Origin: Solirubrobacter sp963837485
Lineage (GTDB): Bacteria; Actinomycetota; Thermoleophilia; Solirubrobacterales; Solirubrobacteraceae
Assembly (NCBI GenBank): GCA_963837485.1
Contig: CAWINP010000007.1
Span: forward strand, 605,433 to 669,432
Reading direction: 5' to 3'
Length of the DNA: 64,000 bases
Position numbers and translations under genes: made by a program. A model generated the notes under the pieces. It was not told the origin of the DNA. It was given only the letters and a program-made list of their open reading frames with translations, and ran no database searches. The stretch's first letter is position 1; each line of letters begins with the position of its first letter. Below are positions 47,886 through 55,630 of the stretch, one piece after another.

Positions 47886-47917
47886 GGCTGAGCGCGGCCG
47901 CAGGGCCGCGCTCAGCC
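47886..47917. terminator. Strong bidirectional hairpin terminator
   Basis: A perfect 14-bp stem (GGCTGAGCGCGGCC and its complement) with a 4-base GCAG loop lies between the convergent beta-propeller and VOC genes. The right arm includes the VOC stop codon at 47912-47914. There is no T-tract. Confidence 0.75.
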
Positions 47918-48283
47918 CTCCCAGCGCTCGGGCACGAGCACGACGCGGAACCCGTCCGGGTCCTCGAACGTCAGCCCGTGCTCGGCCCAGTACGGGTTCG
48001 CCGGCGCCAGCGGCGCGCTTCCGAGGCGCCGCGCAACCGCCTGCACCGCTGCGTCGTCGCCGAGGTAGAGCACGAGCAGCGACTCAGGGTGGGGCGCCGG
48101 CGGCTCGGCGCCGCCACCCGCGGTCAGCTCCAGGTGCGCGCCCGTCCCCGGCAGCTCGAGGAACACGCCGTCGTAGCCGGCGTGATCGCGGAACCCGCCG
48201 GCCTCTCGCAGCCCGAGCCCGTCGCGGTAGAACGCGACGACCTCGTCGAGGCACGCGGTGTGCCGGGCGACGCGGAGCTGCAT
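47912..48283 (-). CDS. VOC-family (glyoxalase-like) protein
   Basis: A 123-residue single VOC protein. The two beta-alpha-beta-beta-beta modules are visible: ARHTACLDEVVAFYRDGLGL with LELPGTGAHLELT, and LGDDAAVQAVARRLGSAPL with GLTFEDPDGFRVVLVP. His8 and Glu51/Glu110-type positions could bind a metal. Its ATG overlaps the stop of beta-propeller gene 3 (TGATG), so the two are co-transcribed. Substrate unknown. Confidence 0.85.
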   Translation of the reverse strand: MQLRVARHTACLDEVVAFYRDGLGLREAGGFRDHAGYDGVFLELPGTGAHLELTAGGGAEPPAPHPESLLVLYLGDDAAVQAVARRLGSAPLAPANPYWAEHGLTFEDPDGFRVVLVPERWEG

Positions 48284-49302
48284 CAGCTCGCCGCGAGCCC
48301 CGCGACGGTGGCGGGCAGGCCGTCGATCGCGCCGACCGGGTCCAGCTCGCCGCCTGCGCCGATCGTCCAGCCGAACAGCTGGCGCGAGTCGGCGTCGATC
48401 GCGTACAGGTAGCGGCCGTCGCGCGTGATCGCCTCGTCGCGCACGCCCTTCTCCCCCAGCCGCGTCGAGCCCGCCACGGCGTCGCGCAGCATCAGGCTGC
48501 CGTCGCCGGCGATCTGGTAGCTGGAGATCGTGCCGTCGCCGAAGTTCGTCACATACGCGAACCTCCCGTCCGCGGTCACGACCGCCCAGCAGACCTCGCT
48601 GCGCGTGTCGCCGACCGAGCCGCTGATCGGCTCCAGCGCCGAGCCGGCGAGCGCGTACGAGGAGGCGGCCGCCTTGCCGGTCGCGCCGCCGAACGCCTCG
48701 GTGACGATCATCGCCCCGCGGGTGAAGTCGAACCCGTACGGAGTCTTGCCGTTGGATCGGATCGTGGCGGGGCCGTCGGCGTATCCGCGCGCGTCGACCG
48801 CGAACGTGCTGATGCTGTCGGTCCGCCGCTCCGTGACCGCCAGCGTCCGCCCGTCGGGGCTGAACGCGATCTGTGCGGGATCGGCCTCGGGCGTGCTGAG
48901 CGGGCGGCGCGAGCCGGCGAGCGCGACGAGCCGGTCGCCCTCGATCTGGAAGCCGGCGATGCTCGCGCTGCCGTTGTTGAGGACATAGACGAGCGAGCCC
49001 GAGACGGCGACGCTCGTCGGCGCCATCCCGCCCGACGCGACCCGGTCGGCGAGGCGAAGCCCATCGCGCTCGACCGCGAGCAGCGAGACGTCGTCGCTGC
49101 CCGTGTTGGAGACGAGCACGTGGCGCCCGTCGCCGCTGAGTGCGACGGAGCTCTGCGAAGCAAGGTGCGGCGTGCCGGTTCCGCGGCCGCCGGTCGCGAC
49201 GGCGGCGAGAGGAGCGAGCGTCCCGTCGGCCGCGCGCCCGAAGGCGAGCACCTCATTGCGGCCGGCGTCGTTGGTCTGGACATACACGGCGTTCTCGTTC
49301 AT
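48283..49302 (-). CDS. Lactonase-like beta-propeller protein (3), no signal
   Basis: A 339-residue paralogue of the two secreted propellers but without a signal peptide (starts MNENAVYVQTNDAGRNEVLAF). Blades are seen as VALSGDGRHVLVSNTGSDDVSL, IAFSPDGRTLAVTERRTDSIST and AITRDGRYLYAIDADSRQLFGW in part. It is probably cytoplasmic or exported by another route. The GTAACGC-N14-GGAC promoter ends 10 nt before the ATG, implying a very short or absent leader. The VOC gene follows with a 1-nt overlap. Confidence 0.82.
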   Translation of the reverse strand: MNENAVYVQTNDAGRNEVLAFGRAADGTLAPLAAVATGGRGTGTPHLASQSSVALSGDGRHVLVSNTGSDDVSLLAVERDGLRLADRVASGGMAPTSVAVSGSLVYVLNNGSASIAGFQIEGDRLVALAGSRRPLSTPEADPAQIAFSPDGRTLAVTERRTDSISTFAVDARGYADGPATIRSNGKTPYGFDFTRGAMIVTEAFGGATGKAAASSYALAGSALEPISGSVGDTRSEVCWAVVTADGRFAYVTNFGDGTISSYQIAGDGSLMLRDAVAGSTRLGEKGVRDEAITRDGRYLYAIDADSRQLFGWTIGAGGELDPVGAIDGLPATVAGLAAS

Positions 49303-49312
49303 GGCGTCTGTG

Positions 49313-49337
49313 GTCCCGCCACAGGCCGACGCGTTAC
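49313..49337 (-). promoter_or_regulatory. ECF-type promoter GTAACGC-N14-GGAC (beta-propeller 3)
   Basis: On the minus strand, GTAACGC and GGAC are 14 bp apart, with the -10 ending 10 nt before the ATG at 49302. The TAA in the -35 is the stop codon of the MFS gene (49334-49336). Confidence 0.75.
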
Positions 49338-50515
49338 GTCGCGGGTCGAGGCCGCCGCACGATCGCGGCGAAGCCGAGCAGCGGGCCGGCCGCGAGCGGG
49401 AGGAACGCGAAGCGCCACCCGACCTCGCCCGCGACGACCGGCACGAGCCGGATGCTCGCGACGGTGAGCGCGAACCCCAGCGCGAGCTGGAGCGTCAGCG
49501 CCGAGCCCGCGTAGCGCGGCTCGGCCAGCTCGGTGGTGGCCGCCGAGAACTGCGCGGAGTCGGCGATCACCGCGGCGCCCCAGGCGAGCAGCAGCACGAC
49601 GAGGACCGGCTCCGGCGCGTCAAACGCGAGCGGGCTCGCGAGGCAGCACGCCGAGCTCGCGAGCATCGCCGCGGAGATCGTCGCCGTACGCCCGACGCGA
49701 TCGGCGACGCGACCGGCGGCGACCGCCCCCACCAGCCCGGCGGCGCCGATCGCGGCGAACGCCACCGCGCCCGCCAGCGCGCGACCGGATTCCGGGCGCG
49801 CGGCCGCGAAGAACGCCGGCAGCCACGCCCAGAACCCGTAGAGCTCCCACATGTGCCCCATGTAACCCAGCGTGGTCAGTCGCACCGGGCGCCGCCGCAG
49901 GGCGCGCGCGGCCGCGCGCAGGTCCAGCGGCGGAGCGCCGCGCGCCACGGCCGGCCCGGGGTGCACCGGCAGGATCGCCGCGGCGGCAAGGAGCGCAAGC
50001 AGCGACGTGACGCCGATCGTCGCCTGCCAGGGGACATCCCCCACGCCGCGGACGAGATGCGGCGCCCCGGAGCCGAGCGTGAGCGCACCGACCACGAGGC
50101 CGGTGGCGACCCCCCGCGAACGCTCGAAGTGCGAGGCCACCAGGCGAACGCACGGCGCGTAGACCCCGGCGAGCGCGACGCCGACGAGGAAGCGCGCGGG
50201 CAGCGCGGCCGCCAGGCCGTGCGCGCCGAGCAGCCCGGCGTTGGCCGAGGCCGCGGCGACCGCCGCGGCGGCGATCAGCCGCCGCGGCTCGATCCGGTCG
50301 GAGAGGTTCAGCATCGCCGAGCCGACGTTGCCGGCGATGAACCCGACCTGCACGGCCACGACGAGCCACGCGGCGCCCGACGGCTCCAGGCCCCAGTCGC
50401 GCTTCAGCGCCGGGATCACCGCCGTCGCGCTGAACCAGGTCGAGTTCGCGAGCACGGCGGCCAGCGAGGTCAGCGCCAGTACTCGCCGCCGGCGCACGGC
50501 ACGTTCGAGCCGCAC
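49334..50515 (-). CDS. MFS transporter
   Basis: A 393-residue major-facilitator protein with 12 predicted helices in two six-helix halves. Helix 1 region is LTSLAAVLANSTWFSATAVIPAL. The loop 2-3 motif is degenerate (MLNLSDRIEPRRL). The second half has GRVADRVGRTATISAAML, a good MFS motif A. It starts with GTG 1 nt after the stop of the NAD-dependent oxidoreductase gene, so they form an operon. Substrate unknown. Confidence 0.88.
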   Translation of the reverse strand: MRLERAVRRRRVLALTSLAAVLANSTWFSATAVIPALKRDWGLEPSGAAWLVVAVQVGFIAGNVGSAMLNLSDRIEPRRLIAAAAVAAASANAGLLGAHGLAAALPARFLVGVALAGVYAPCVRLVASHFERSRGVATGLVVGALTLGSGAPHLVRGVGDVPWQATIGVTSLLALLAAAAILPVHPGPAVARGAPPLDLRAAARALRRRPVRLTTLGYMGHMWELYGFWAWLPAFFAAARPESGRALAGAVAFAAIGAAGLVGAVAAGRVADRVGRTATISAAMLASSACCLASPLAFDAPEPVLVVLLLAWGAAVIADSAQFSAATTELAEPRYAGSALTLQLALGFALTVASIRLVPVVAGEVGWRFAFLPLAAGPLLGFAAIVRRPRPAT

Positions 50516-50516
50516 G

Positions 50517-51329
50517 CTAGGGGCCGGCCAACGCGAGGGAGAGGACGTCGGCGCGCGGATCGCGGGCGCGCACGCGCCGCCGGGCCGCCTCGAGCACCGG
50601 CGCCTCGGCCGTCTGCGCGAGCAGGTAGCCGAGGTCCTTGTCCACGAGGTCGAGCGGGAAGTTCGGCGGGAGGTCGCCGCCGCCGACGCGCACCAGCGCG
50701 GCCGCCAGCACCGGCGAGGTCACGGGAAGCGAGCCCAGCACGCCCGCCGCGGCGTACACGTCGACGCCGCCGTCACGGAGCATCTCGAGCAGCTCGCCGG
50801 CGGCCGCGAGCTGCGCCACGAGCAGGCCGTTGGCGGCGAGCTTCAGACAGGCGGCGGCGCCCGCGTCGCCCACGTGGACAACCGACCCGGCGACGGCGTC
50901 GAGGAGCGGGCGTACCCGCTCGAGCGTCTCGCCAGCGCCACCGACCAGCAGCGCCAGCCTGCCGGCCTCGATCTGCGGACGCGATCCGAGCATCGGCGCC
51001 GCGAGGAAGCGCTCGCCGAAGCGCGCGGCCAGCCTGCGTGCATGCTTGGGCGTGATCGTGCTGAGGTCGATCAGCGTGGCGTCGGGCCGCAGGCCTGCGG
51101 AGGCGTCCGACCAGACCGACTCCGAGGCCTCGTCGTCGCGAACGCACACGAGCACGACGCCGGCGGTGGCGGCCGCCTGCGCCGGGTCGCGCTGCATGAC
51201 CGCCCCGTCGAGCAGGGTCGCGCTGCGGTTCCACGCCGTGACGCCATGACCGGCAGCCAGCAGCCGCATCGCGACGCGGCGGCCCATCGCGCCGAGGCCG
51301 AGCACTGCGATATCAGGATCAGGTTCCAT
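50517..51329 (-). CDS. NAD(P)-dependent beta-hydroxyacid dehydrogenase-like
   Basis: A 270-residue member of the 3-hydroxyisobutyrate dehydrogenase family. The dinucleotide motif is IAVLGLGAMGRRVAMRLLAAGH, with TAWNRS (NADP-type). The substrate loop is ATLIDLSTITPKHARRLA, AAPMLGSRPQIEAGRLALLVGG, and the catalytic lysine region is GAAACLKLAANGLLVAQL. C-terminal PNFPLDLVDKDLGYLL is typical. It is divergent from the LysR gene and followed by the MFS transporter. Confidence 0.9.
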   Translation of the reverse strand: MEPDPDIAVLGLGAMGRRVAMRLLAAGHGVTAWNRSATLLDGAVMQRDPAQAAATAGVVLVCVRDDEASESVWSDASAGLRPDATLIDLSTITPKHARRLAARFGERFLAAPMLGSRPQIEAGRLALLVGGAGETLERVRPLLDAVAGSVVHVGDAGAAACLKLAANGLLVAQLAAAGELLEMLRDGGVDVYAAAGVLGSLPVTSPVLAAALVRVGGGDLPPNFPLDLVDKDLGYLLAQTAEAPVLEAARRRVRARDPRADVLSLALAGP

Positions 51330-51352
51330 GGGCCGACCGTAGGCGCCGGTGA

Positions 51353-51404
51353 TCGATTGCTCCAATCGAACTTGACGGCTGAACGATTGATCTAAATGAT
51401 CAAT
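51353..51404. promoter_or_regulatory. Two inverted repeats in the LysR/dehydrogenase gap
   Basis: The first repeat is TCGATTG-CTC-CAATCGA at 51353-51369, a LysR-type T-N11-A box. The second is ATTGATC-TAAAT-GATCAAT at 51386-51404, overlapping the LysR ATG (51396). Both contain a GATTG core. The arrangement fits activation of the dehydrogenase-MFS operon from one site and autorepression from the other. Confidence 0.65.
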
Positions 51405-52292
51405 GCCGTGGAGCTGCGCGACCTCGAGCTCGTCCTCGCGCTGAGCGAGGAGCTGCACTTCGGCCGGGCGGCCGAGCGCGTGCACCTGTCGCAGCCCGCG
51501 TTCACGCAGGCGCTCGCGCGGCTGGAGTCGCGGCTGGGCGCGCAGCTCTTCGAGCGCTCGAGCCGCCGCGTGGCGCTCACGCCGGCCGGCGCGGCGCTCC
51601 TGCCGCGTGCCCGCGCGCTGCTGGATCAGGCCGCCGACGCCGTCGACCTGGTGGGCCGCGTGGCCCGCGGCGAGGAAGGCGCGGTCCGGCTCGGCGTGGT
51701 CGGCAGCGCGATGCTCGAGCTGCTCCCGGGGCTCGTGCGCGCCGTGCGCGAGCGGCGCCCCGGCATCGCGCTCGAGATCCGCGAGGCGGTCGGCGCCGAG
51801 CAGGTCGCCGACCTGCGTGCCGGACGGCTCGATCTCGGAATCCTTCACGCCGCCCTCCCGCCCGCCGGACTGGCGACGATGCCGCTGCGCAGCGAGCCGC
51901 TCGCCGTCGCGTTGCCGGCCGACCACCGCCTTGCCCACCGCAAGCTGCTCAAGCTGCGCGAGCTGCGCGCCGACCCGCTGGTCGTGCAGCGCGTCGAGGC
52001 CGAGGCGGACACGCAGGCGCTGTACCTGCAGGCCTGCGCCGACGCCGGGTTCGCGGCGCGGATCGCGCAGGAGGTCGTTTCGCTCCAGGCGCTGCTCGGG
52101 CTCGTCGCGTCGGGTCTCGGGTGGGCGTTCGTCGCGCGCTCGCTGGTCGGGACGCTCGAGCGCTCCGGCGTCCGCCTGATCGCGCTCGGCGGCACCAACG
52201 CGCGCTTGCCGACCGCACTCGCCTGGAATCCCGCCAGGGTCTCGGCGTCCGCTGCGCTCGTTCGTGAGCTCGCGCACGCGCACGTCACGTGA
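51396..52292 (+). CDS. LysR-family transcriptional regulator
   Basis: A 298-residue LysR regulator. The HTH (about 5-64) has LRDLELVLALSEELHFGRAAERVHLSQPAFTQALARLESRLG in part. The effector domain (about 90-290) has VRLGVVGSAMLELLPGLVRAV, LDLGILHAAL and SGLGWAFVARSLVGTLERSGV in part. It is divergent from the dehydrogenase-MFS operon. Its 3' end overlaps the convergent anti-sigma gene by 8 bp. Confidence 0.92.
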   Translation: MINAVELRDLELVLALSEELHFGRAAERVHLSQPAFTQALARLESRLGAQLFERSSRRVALTPAGAALLPRARALLDQAADAVDLVGRVARGEEGAVRLGVVGSAMLELLPGLVRAVRERRPGIALEIREAVGAEQVADLRAGRLDLGILHAALPPAGLATMPLRSEPLAVALPADHRLAHRKLLKLRELRADPLVVQRVEAEADTQALYLQACADAGFAARIAQEVVSLQALLGLVASGLGWAFVARSLVGTLERSGVRLIALGGTNARLPTALAWNPARVSASAALVRELAHAHVT

Positions 52293-52488
52293 GCTGCGCG
52301 GCGAGCAGGCCGCGCCGGTCCTCGTCGCACGGCGGGCAGGCCCGCAGGTGCGCGGCGACTCCGGGAAACCGCCGCTCGGGCTCGTCCCCGGCCAGTATCG
52401 CGTCGACATAGACGGCGAGCAGCCGCATCGTCTCCGCGCAGCCCGCATCGCTCGGATCGGTCGACAGGAAGTACTCGAGCGCGGTCAT
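52285..52488 (-). CDS. ZAS-type anti-sigma factor
   Basis: A 67-residue soluble protein with Cys17 and His47-x3-Cys51-x2-Cys54 (AAHLRACPPC), the zinc-anti-sigma pattern of RsrA-like redox sensors. Its ATG overlaps the stop of the ECF sigma gene (ATGA), the standard arrangement for a cognate pair. It probably holds the sigma factor inactive through zinc-bound thiols and releases it on oxidation (inference from family and from the neighbouring peroxiredoxin). Very short for this family. Confidence 0.82.
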   Translation of the reverse strand: MTALEYFLSTDPSDAGCAETMRLLAVYVDAILAGDEPERRFPGVAAHLRACPPCDEDRRGLLAAQLT

Positions 52489-53108
52489 GCGGCCTCCAGG
52501 TGTCCGGTCGAAACCAGACGCGCCCGCAGCTTGCGGCGCGCGTCGTAGAGGGTCTTGTAGATCGCGTTGCGGTTCGAGCCGAGCTCGTGCACGAGCGCGT
52601 CGAGCGGGATCCCGTTCAGCACGATCGCCACGAACACGCGCCGCTGGCGCGCGCTCAGCACCTGATCGACGCCGCACCGCAACTCGGCGACGAGCTCGCG
52701 CCACTCGCTCTCGCGGGCCGGGTCCAGGCCGAAGCGATCCGGAAGCTGGTCCCAGTCCTCCGCGCCGAGCGTCGCGCGCGGGGCGCGCCAGAAGTGGCGC
52801 CCGAGCTTCGACGACACCTCGAAGACGACGAAGGCGAACGCCCATGTCGTGAACCGGCTCTCGCCGCGAAAGTCGGGCAGCCGCCGGCGGACCGAGACGA
52901 GCGCGTCGGCCGCCGCCTGATGCGCGAGGTCGTCGAGCTCCGGTCCCGCGATCGACGCCGCCCGCCGCGAAAGCTCGGCGCGCGCGACCCGCAGCAGCCG
53001 CGCGTGCAGTTGCGCGTAGGCCGCCTCGCGCTCGGCTCCGGGTGCGCCGAGCGCGCGCAGCCACCCGGCGGACTCGGGGTCGAGCGGACTTACGGCGAGC
53101 GGCGCCAC
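52485..53108 (-). CDS. ECF-subfamily RNA polymerase sigma factor
   Basis: A 207-residue ECF sigma. Region 2 has LDDLAHQAAADALVSVRRRLPDFRGESRFTTWAFAFVVFEV in part. Region 4 has LSARQRRVFVAIVLNGIPLDALVHELGSNRNAIYKTLYDARRKL in part, with the recognition helix NRNAIYKTL. The GTG at 53108 is chosen because it follows the peroxiredoxin stop by 5 nt. It is the middle gene of the peroxiredoxin-sigma-anti-sigma operon. The operon promoter carries the GTAACGC-N14-GGAC element seen at four other genes, so this factor is the best candidate to recognise it. Confidence 0.9.
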   Translation of the reverse strand: MAPLAVSPLDPESAGWLRALGAPGAEREAAYAQLHARLLRVARAELSRRAASIAGPELDDLAHQAAADALVSVRRRLPDFRGESRFTTWAFAFVVFEVSSKLGRHFWRAPRATLGAEDWDQLPDRFGLDPARESEWRELVAELRCGVDQVLSARQRRVFVAIVLNGIPLDALVHELGSNRNAIYKTLYDARRKLRARLVSTGHLEAA

Positions 53109-53113
53109 GCGAG

Positions 53114-53605
53114 TCAGGCCGCCGCCTGCGGCGACTGGTCGCGCAGGTAGCGCATCAGGCCGGCGACGTCGTCGGGCACCAGCCGGCCGATCGCGCCGGA
53201 GGAGTACACCGAGACCAGGACGCGGCCGCCCGGATCGAGGACGAACCCGGTCGACTCCAGATACGGCGGCTCGCCGCTCACGAACGCGCCGACCGCCTCG
53301 CGCAACGTGGCGGGGTCGGCGCTGTGACCGACGGGGAATGTCAGCCCGTGCTTGTCGACGAGCGCGCGCGTGGTGCCCTCGTCGTCCACCGAGAGCGCGA
53401 CGACGCGCACACCGAGCTCGGCGAGCTGGTCCTGCGCGCGCTGGAACGCGCGCAGCTGGGCGTTGCAATACGGGCACCACGATCCCCGGAACAGCAGGAC
53501 CACGGCGTGGCCGCCCGCGAGGGCGTCGGGCAGCTCGAGCGGATCTCCGCCCGGCAGCGCCACCGAGAGTGAGGGAAAGGCGTCTCCAGGATGCAGCAGC
53601 TTCAT
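53114..53605 (-). CDS. Peroxiredoxin (AhpC/TSA, CPYC active site)
   Basis: A 163-residue redoxin with the active site FRGSWCPYCNAQLRAFQ (Cys44, Cys47). The GAFVSGEPPYLESTGFVLDPGG segment is a typical peroxiredoxin C-terminal half. It probably reduces peroxides or disulfides in the cytoplasm. It is the first gene of the sigma/anti-sigma operon, which suggests that the regulon answers thiol-oxidative stress. A GTAACGC-N14-GGAC promoter lies 42 nt upstream of the ATG. Confidence 0.88.
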   Translation of the reverse strand: MKLLHPGDAFPSLSVALPGGDPLELPDALAGGHAVVLLFRGSWCPYCNAQLRAFQRAQDQLAELGVRVVALSVDDEGTTRALVDKHGLTFPVGHSADPATLREAVGAFVSGEPPYLESTGFVLDPGGRVLVSVYSSGAIGRLVPDDVAGLMRYLRDQSPQAAA

Positions 53606-53647
53606 GATCCGTCGGTGTCTCCCGCGGCGGGGTTCTCACCTCACGCT

Positions 53648-53672
53648 GTCCGTCCGGTGCGTCCCGCGTTAC
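53648..53672 (-). promoter_or_regulatory. ECF-type promoter GTAACGC-N14-GGAC (sigma operon)
   Basis: On the minus strand, GTAACGC and GGAC are 14 bp apart, 42 nt before the peroxiredoxin ATG. It is in true intergenic DNA (108 bp, between divergent genes), so no coding constraint explains the match. It makes the sigma operon autoregulated. Confidence 0.78.
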
Positions 53673-53713
53673 GCCGAGGGTGAGAAACACCCGTTGTCGG
53701 TCACCATTCGTGC

Positions 53714-54016
53714 ATGACCGCACAGCTGAAGTTCGGAGTGCTCGCGCTGCTGGAGGCCAAGCCCGGCAAGAGCGATGAGCTCGGCGCGTTCCTGCAGGCG
53801 GGCCGCGAGCTCGCCGCCGCCGAGCCGGGCACCGTGACCTGGTACGCGTTCCGCGCCGGCGACACGACGTTCGGCATCTTCGACACGTTCGAGACCGAGG
53901 ACGCGCGTCAGGCGCATCTCGACGGGGAGATCCCGCGCGCGCTCGGGCAGGTCGCGGCGGATCTGCTGGCCGGCGCGCCCGACATCCGCCTGATCGAGCT
54001 GATCGCGACGACGTAG
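53714..54016 (+). CDS. Antibiotic-biosynthesis-monooxygenase-like protein
   Basis: A 100-residue ABM-fold (dimeric alpha-beta barrel) protein: KFGVLALLEAKPGKSDELGAFL, GTVTWYAFRAGDTTFGIFDTFETEDARQAHL in part and a C-terminal strand IRLIELIAT. Such proteins act as quinol monooxygenases or remain uncharacterised. It is divergent from the peroxiredoxin operon. Immediately downstream begins a stretch of pseudogenes. Confidence 0.82.
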   Translation: MTAQLKFGVLALLEAKPGKSDELGAFLQAGRELAAAEPGTVTWYAFRAGDTTFGIFDTFETEDARQAHLDGEIPRALGQVAADLLAGAPDIRLIELIATT

Positions 54017-54692
54017 CTCAGTACGCTCGCCTGCGAGTGCTTGACGACGTTCGTGAGCGCCTCGGCGATCACGAAGTACGCGCTGGCCTCGAGCTCGGGC
54101 GCGAAGCGCGTCTCCGGCAGCTCGGTGGTGACCGGCAGGCGGCCGTGGACCACGATCGGGACGCCGACCGCCGAGCGGATCAGGTGGCGGCCGGCGCGCC
54201 GCCCGACCTCGCCGGAGGAGGTCGCGAAGTCGTCGATCCGCGCCGGGCGGCCGGTGCGGTGGATCACCGACGTGACGTTCTCGCCCCGAGCGGGATACGG
54301 ATCCCATCCCGCCCGGAGGGTTGGCCTGGCTGCGCACGCCGAGAACCGTCGCCGTCCCGTCGCTCTCGAAGCGCATCATCGCGGCGTCGACGTCGTCCAG
54401 CAGCGTGCCGACCTCCTCGAGGACCTTCGCGAACATCTCGTCCGGCGTGCGCTCCTCCGCCACCAGCGTCGCCACGCGCCGCAGCGCCGCCTGCTCTGAC
54501 GCCAGCAGGTCGAGCTCGGCGCGCGCCTCGCTGTTGGCGATCGCCGTGGCGACCAGCTCGGTGAAGTCCGTCAGGTGCGACTCGGTGCCGGCGGGCAGCG
54601 GGTCCGAGCCGTCGCTGGAGACGATCATCGCCCCCCACAGCCGCCCCGCGACCGCGATCGGGATCCCGACCGTGGACGTGATGCCGACGGCA
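54017..54692 (-). pseudogene. Decayed GAF-domain histidine kinase
   Basis: On the minus strand, successive frames read GAF fragments: STVGIPIAVAGRLWGAMIVSSDG, ELVATAIANSEARAELDLLASEQ and LDDVDAAMMRFESDGTATVLG. After frame breaks near 54300, NVTSVIHRTGRPARIDDFA to VGVPIVVHGRL follows. VHGRL then jumps directly to PVTTELPETRFAPELEASAYFVIAEALTNVVKHSQAS, the start of a HATPase domain. The phosphorylatable His region and the end of the ATPase are missing. At least two frameshifts and one large deletion are needed, so no function is expected. Confidence 0.85.
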
Positions 54693-55016
54693 AGGTCGCG
54701 TACTTCTACCGCGACGACGACTCCTACGTCACCAACCAGCGCGACCAGGCGTTCCTGAAGACGCTCACCGCGACCTACCCTGGCATCAAAGTCGTCGCGA
54801 AGGTGGGCATCGCCGACCCGGAGCGCGCGCAGGAGCAGGCCACGCCGGTGCCGGCCCAGCACCCCGACCTCGACGGCGTCTACGTCACGTTCTCCCAGCG
54901 CCCGGGGAGGGCGTGCTCGCGGCGCTGCGCGCCGGCGGCAACACGCGCGCCCATCTCGTCACGCTCGACCTGTCCGAGCCGATGGCGCTGGACCTCGCCA
55001 AGGGCGGCAACACGTT
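54690..55016 (+). pseudogene. Remnant of sugar-binding protein (RbsB-like)
   Basis: The segment starts DGKVAYFYRDDDSYVTNQRDQAFLKTL and continues GIKVVAKVGIADPERAQEQA and HPDLDGVYVTFSQ. After a frame break near 54900 it reads GVLAALRAGGNTRAHLVTLDLSEPMALDLAKGGNTFA in part. This is the middle of a periplasmic ribose/monosaccharide-binding protein. Its N-terminus (signal and first lobe) and C-terminus are absent. It joins in frame to the permease remnant. Confidence 0.8.
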
Positions 55017-55630
55017 CGCGCTGTCGATCGGGTCGGTCGTCGCGCTGTCGGCGCTCGTGACCGCCGAAATCCTGCGCGACCAGGGCATCGTCCTCGGGGT
55101 CGCCGCGGGGCTGGGCGTCGGCCTCGCCGTCGGCGCGCTCAACGGCGCGTTCCTCACGCTGCTGCACCTGCCGTCGTTCCTGGTCACGCTGGCCTCGACA
55201 GGGCTCGTGGCGGGCCTGGCGCGCTCGATCACCGACCTGCGATCGGTCGCGGTCGCCGACGCGGACTTCGCCGCGGTCTTCGGCACCGGCGACGCCGGGC
55301 CGGTCCCCGGCCTCGCCCTATGGGGCCTGGGCGCCGTCGCGCTCGGCCATGTCGCGCTGCGCCACCGGCGCTTCGGCGCGCACGTGCTGGCGACCGGCGA
55401 CGACGAGCGCGCCGCGCGGATCAGCGGCATCCACGTCGGCCGCGTGCGCTTCGCGGTGCTCGTGCTCAGCGGCGGCGCGGCGGCGCTCGCGGGCATCCTC
55501 TACACCGGTCGGCTCCAGGGGGCGACGTACTCGCTCGGAGAGCAGGACCTGCTGGTCGTCATCGCCGCGGTCGTCATCGGCGGCACGCGCCTGTTCGGCG
55601 GCGAGGGCAGCGTCGCCGGCGCCCTGTGCG
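55017..55630 (+). pseudogene. Remnant of sugar ABC permease (RbsC-like)
   Basis: An open frame, fused to the binding-protein fragment, encodes LSIGSVVALSALVTAEILRDQGI, GLGVGLAVGALNGAFLTLLHLPSFLVTLAS in part and ISGIHVGRVRFAVLVLSGGAAALAGILYTGRLQGA in part, ending VIGGTRLFGGEGSVAGAL. These are the conserved core of RbsC/XylH-type permeases. The first two helices and the C-terminal helix are missing. It breaks into the ATPase fragment at about 55630. Confidence 0.82.
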
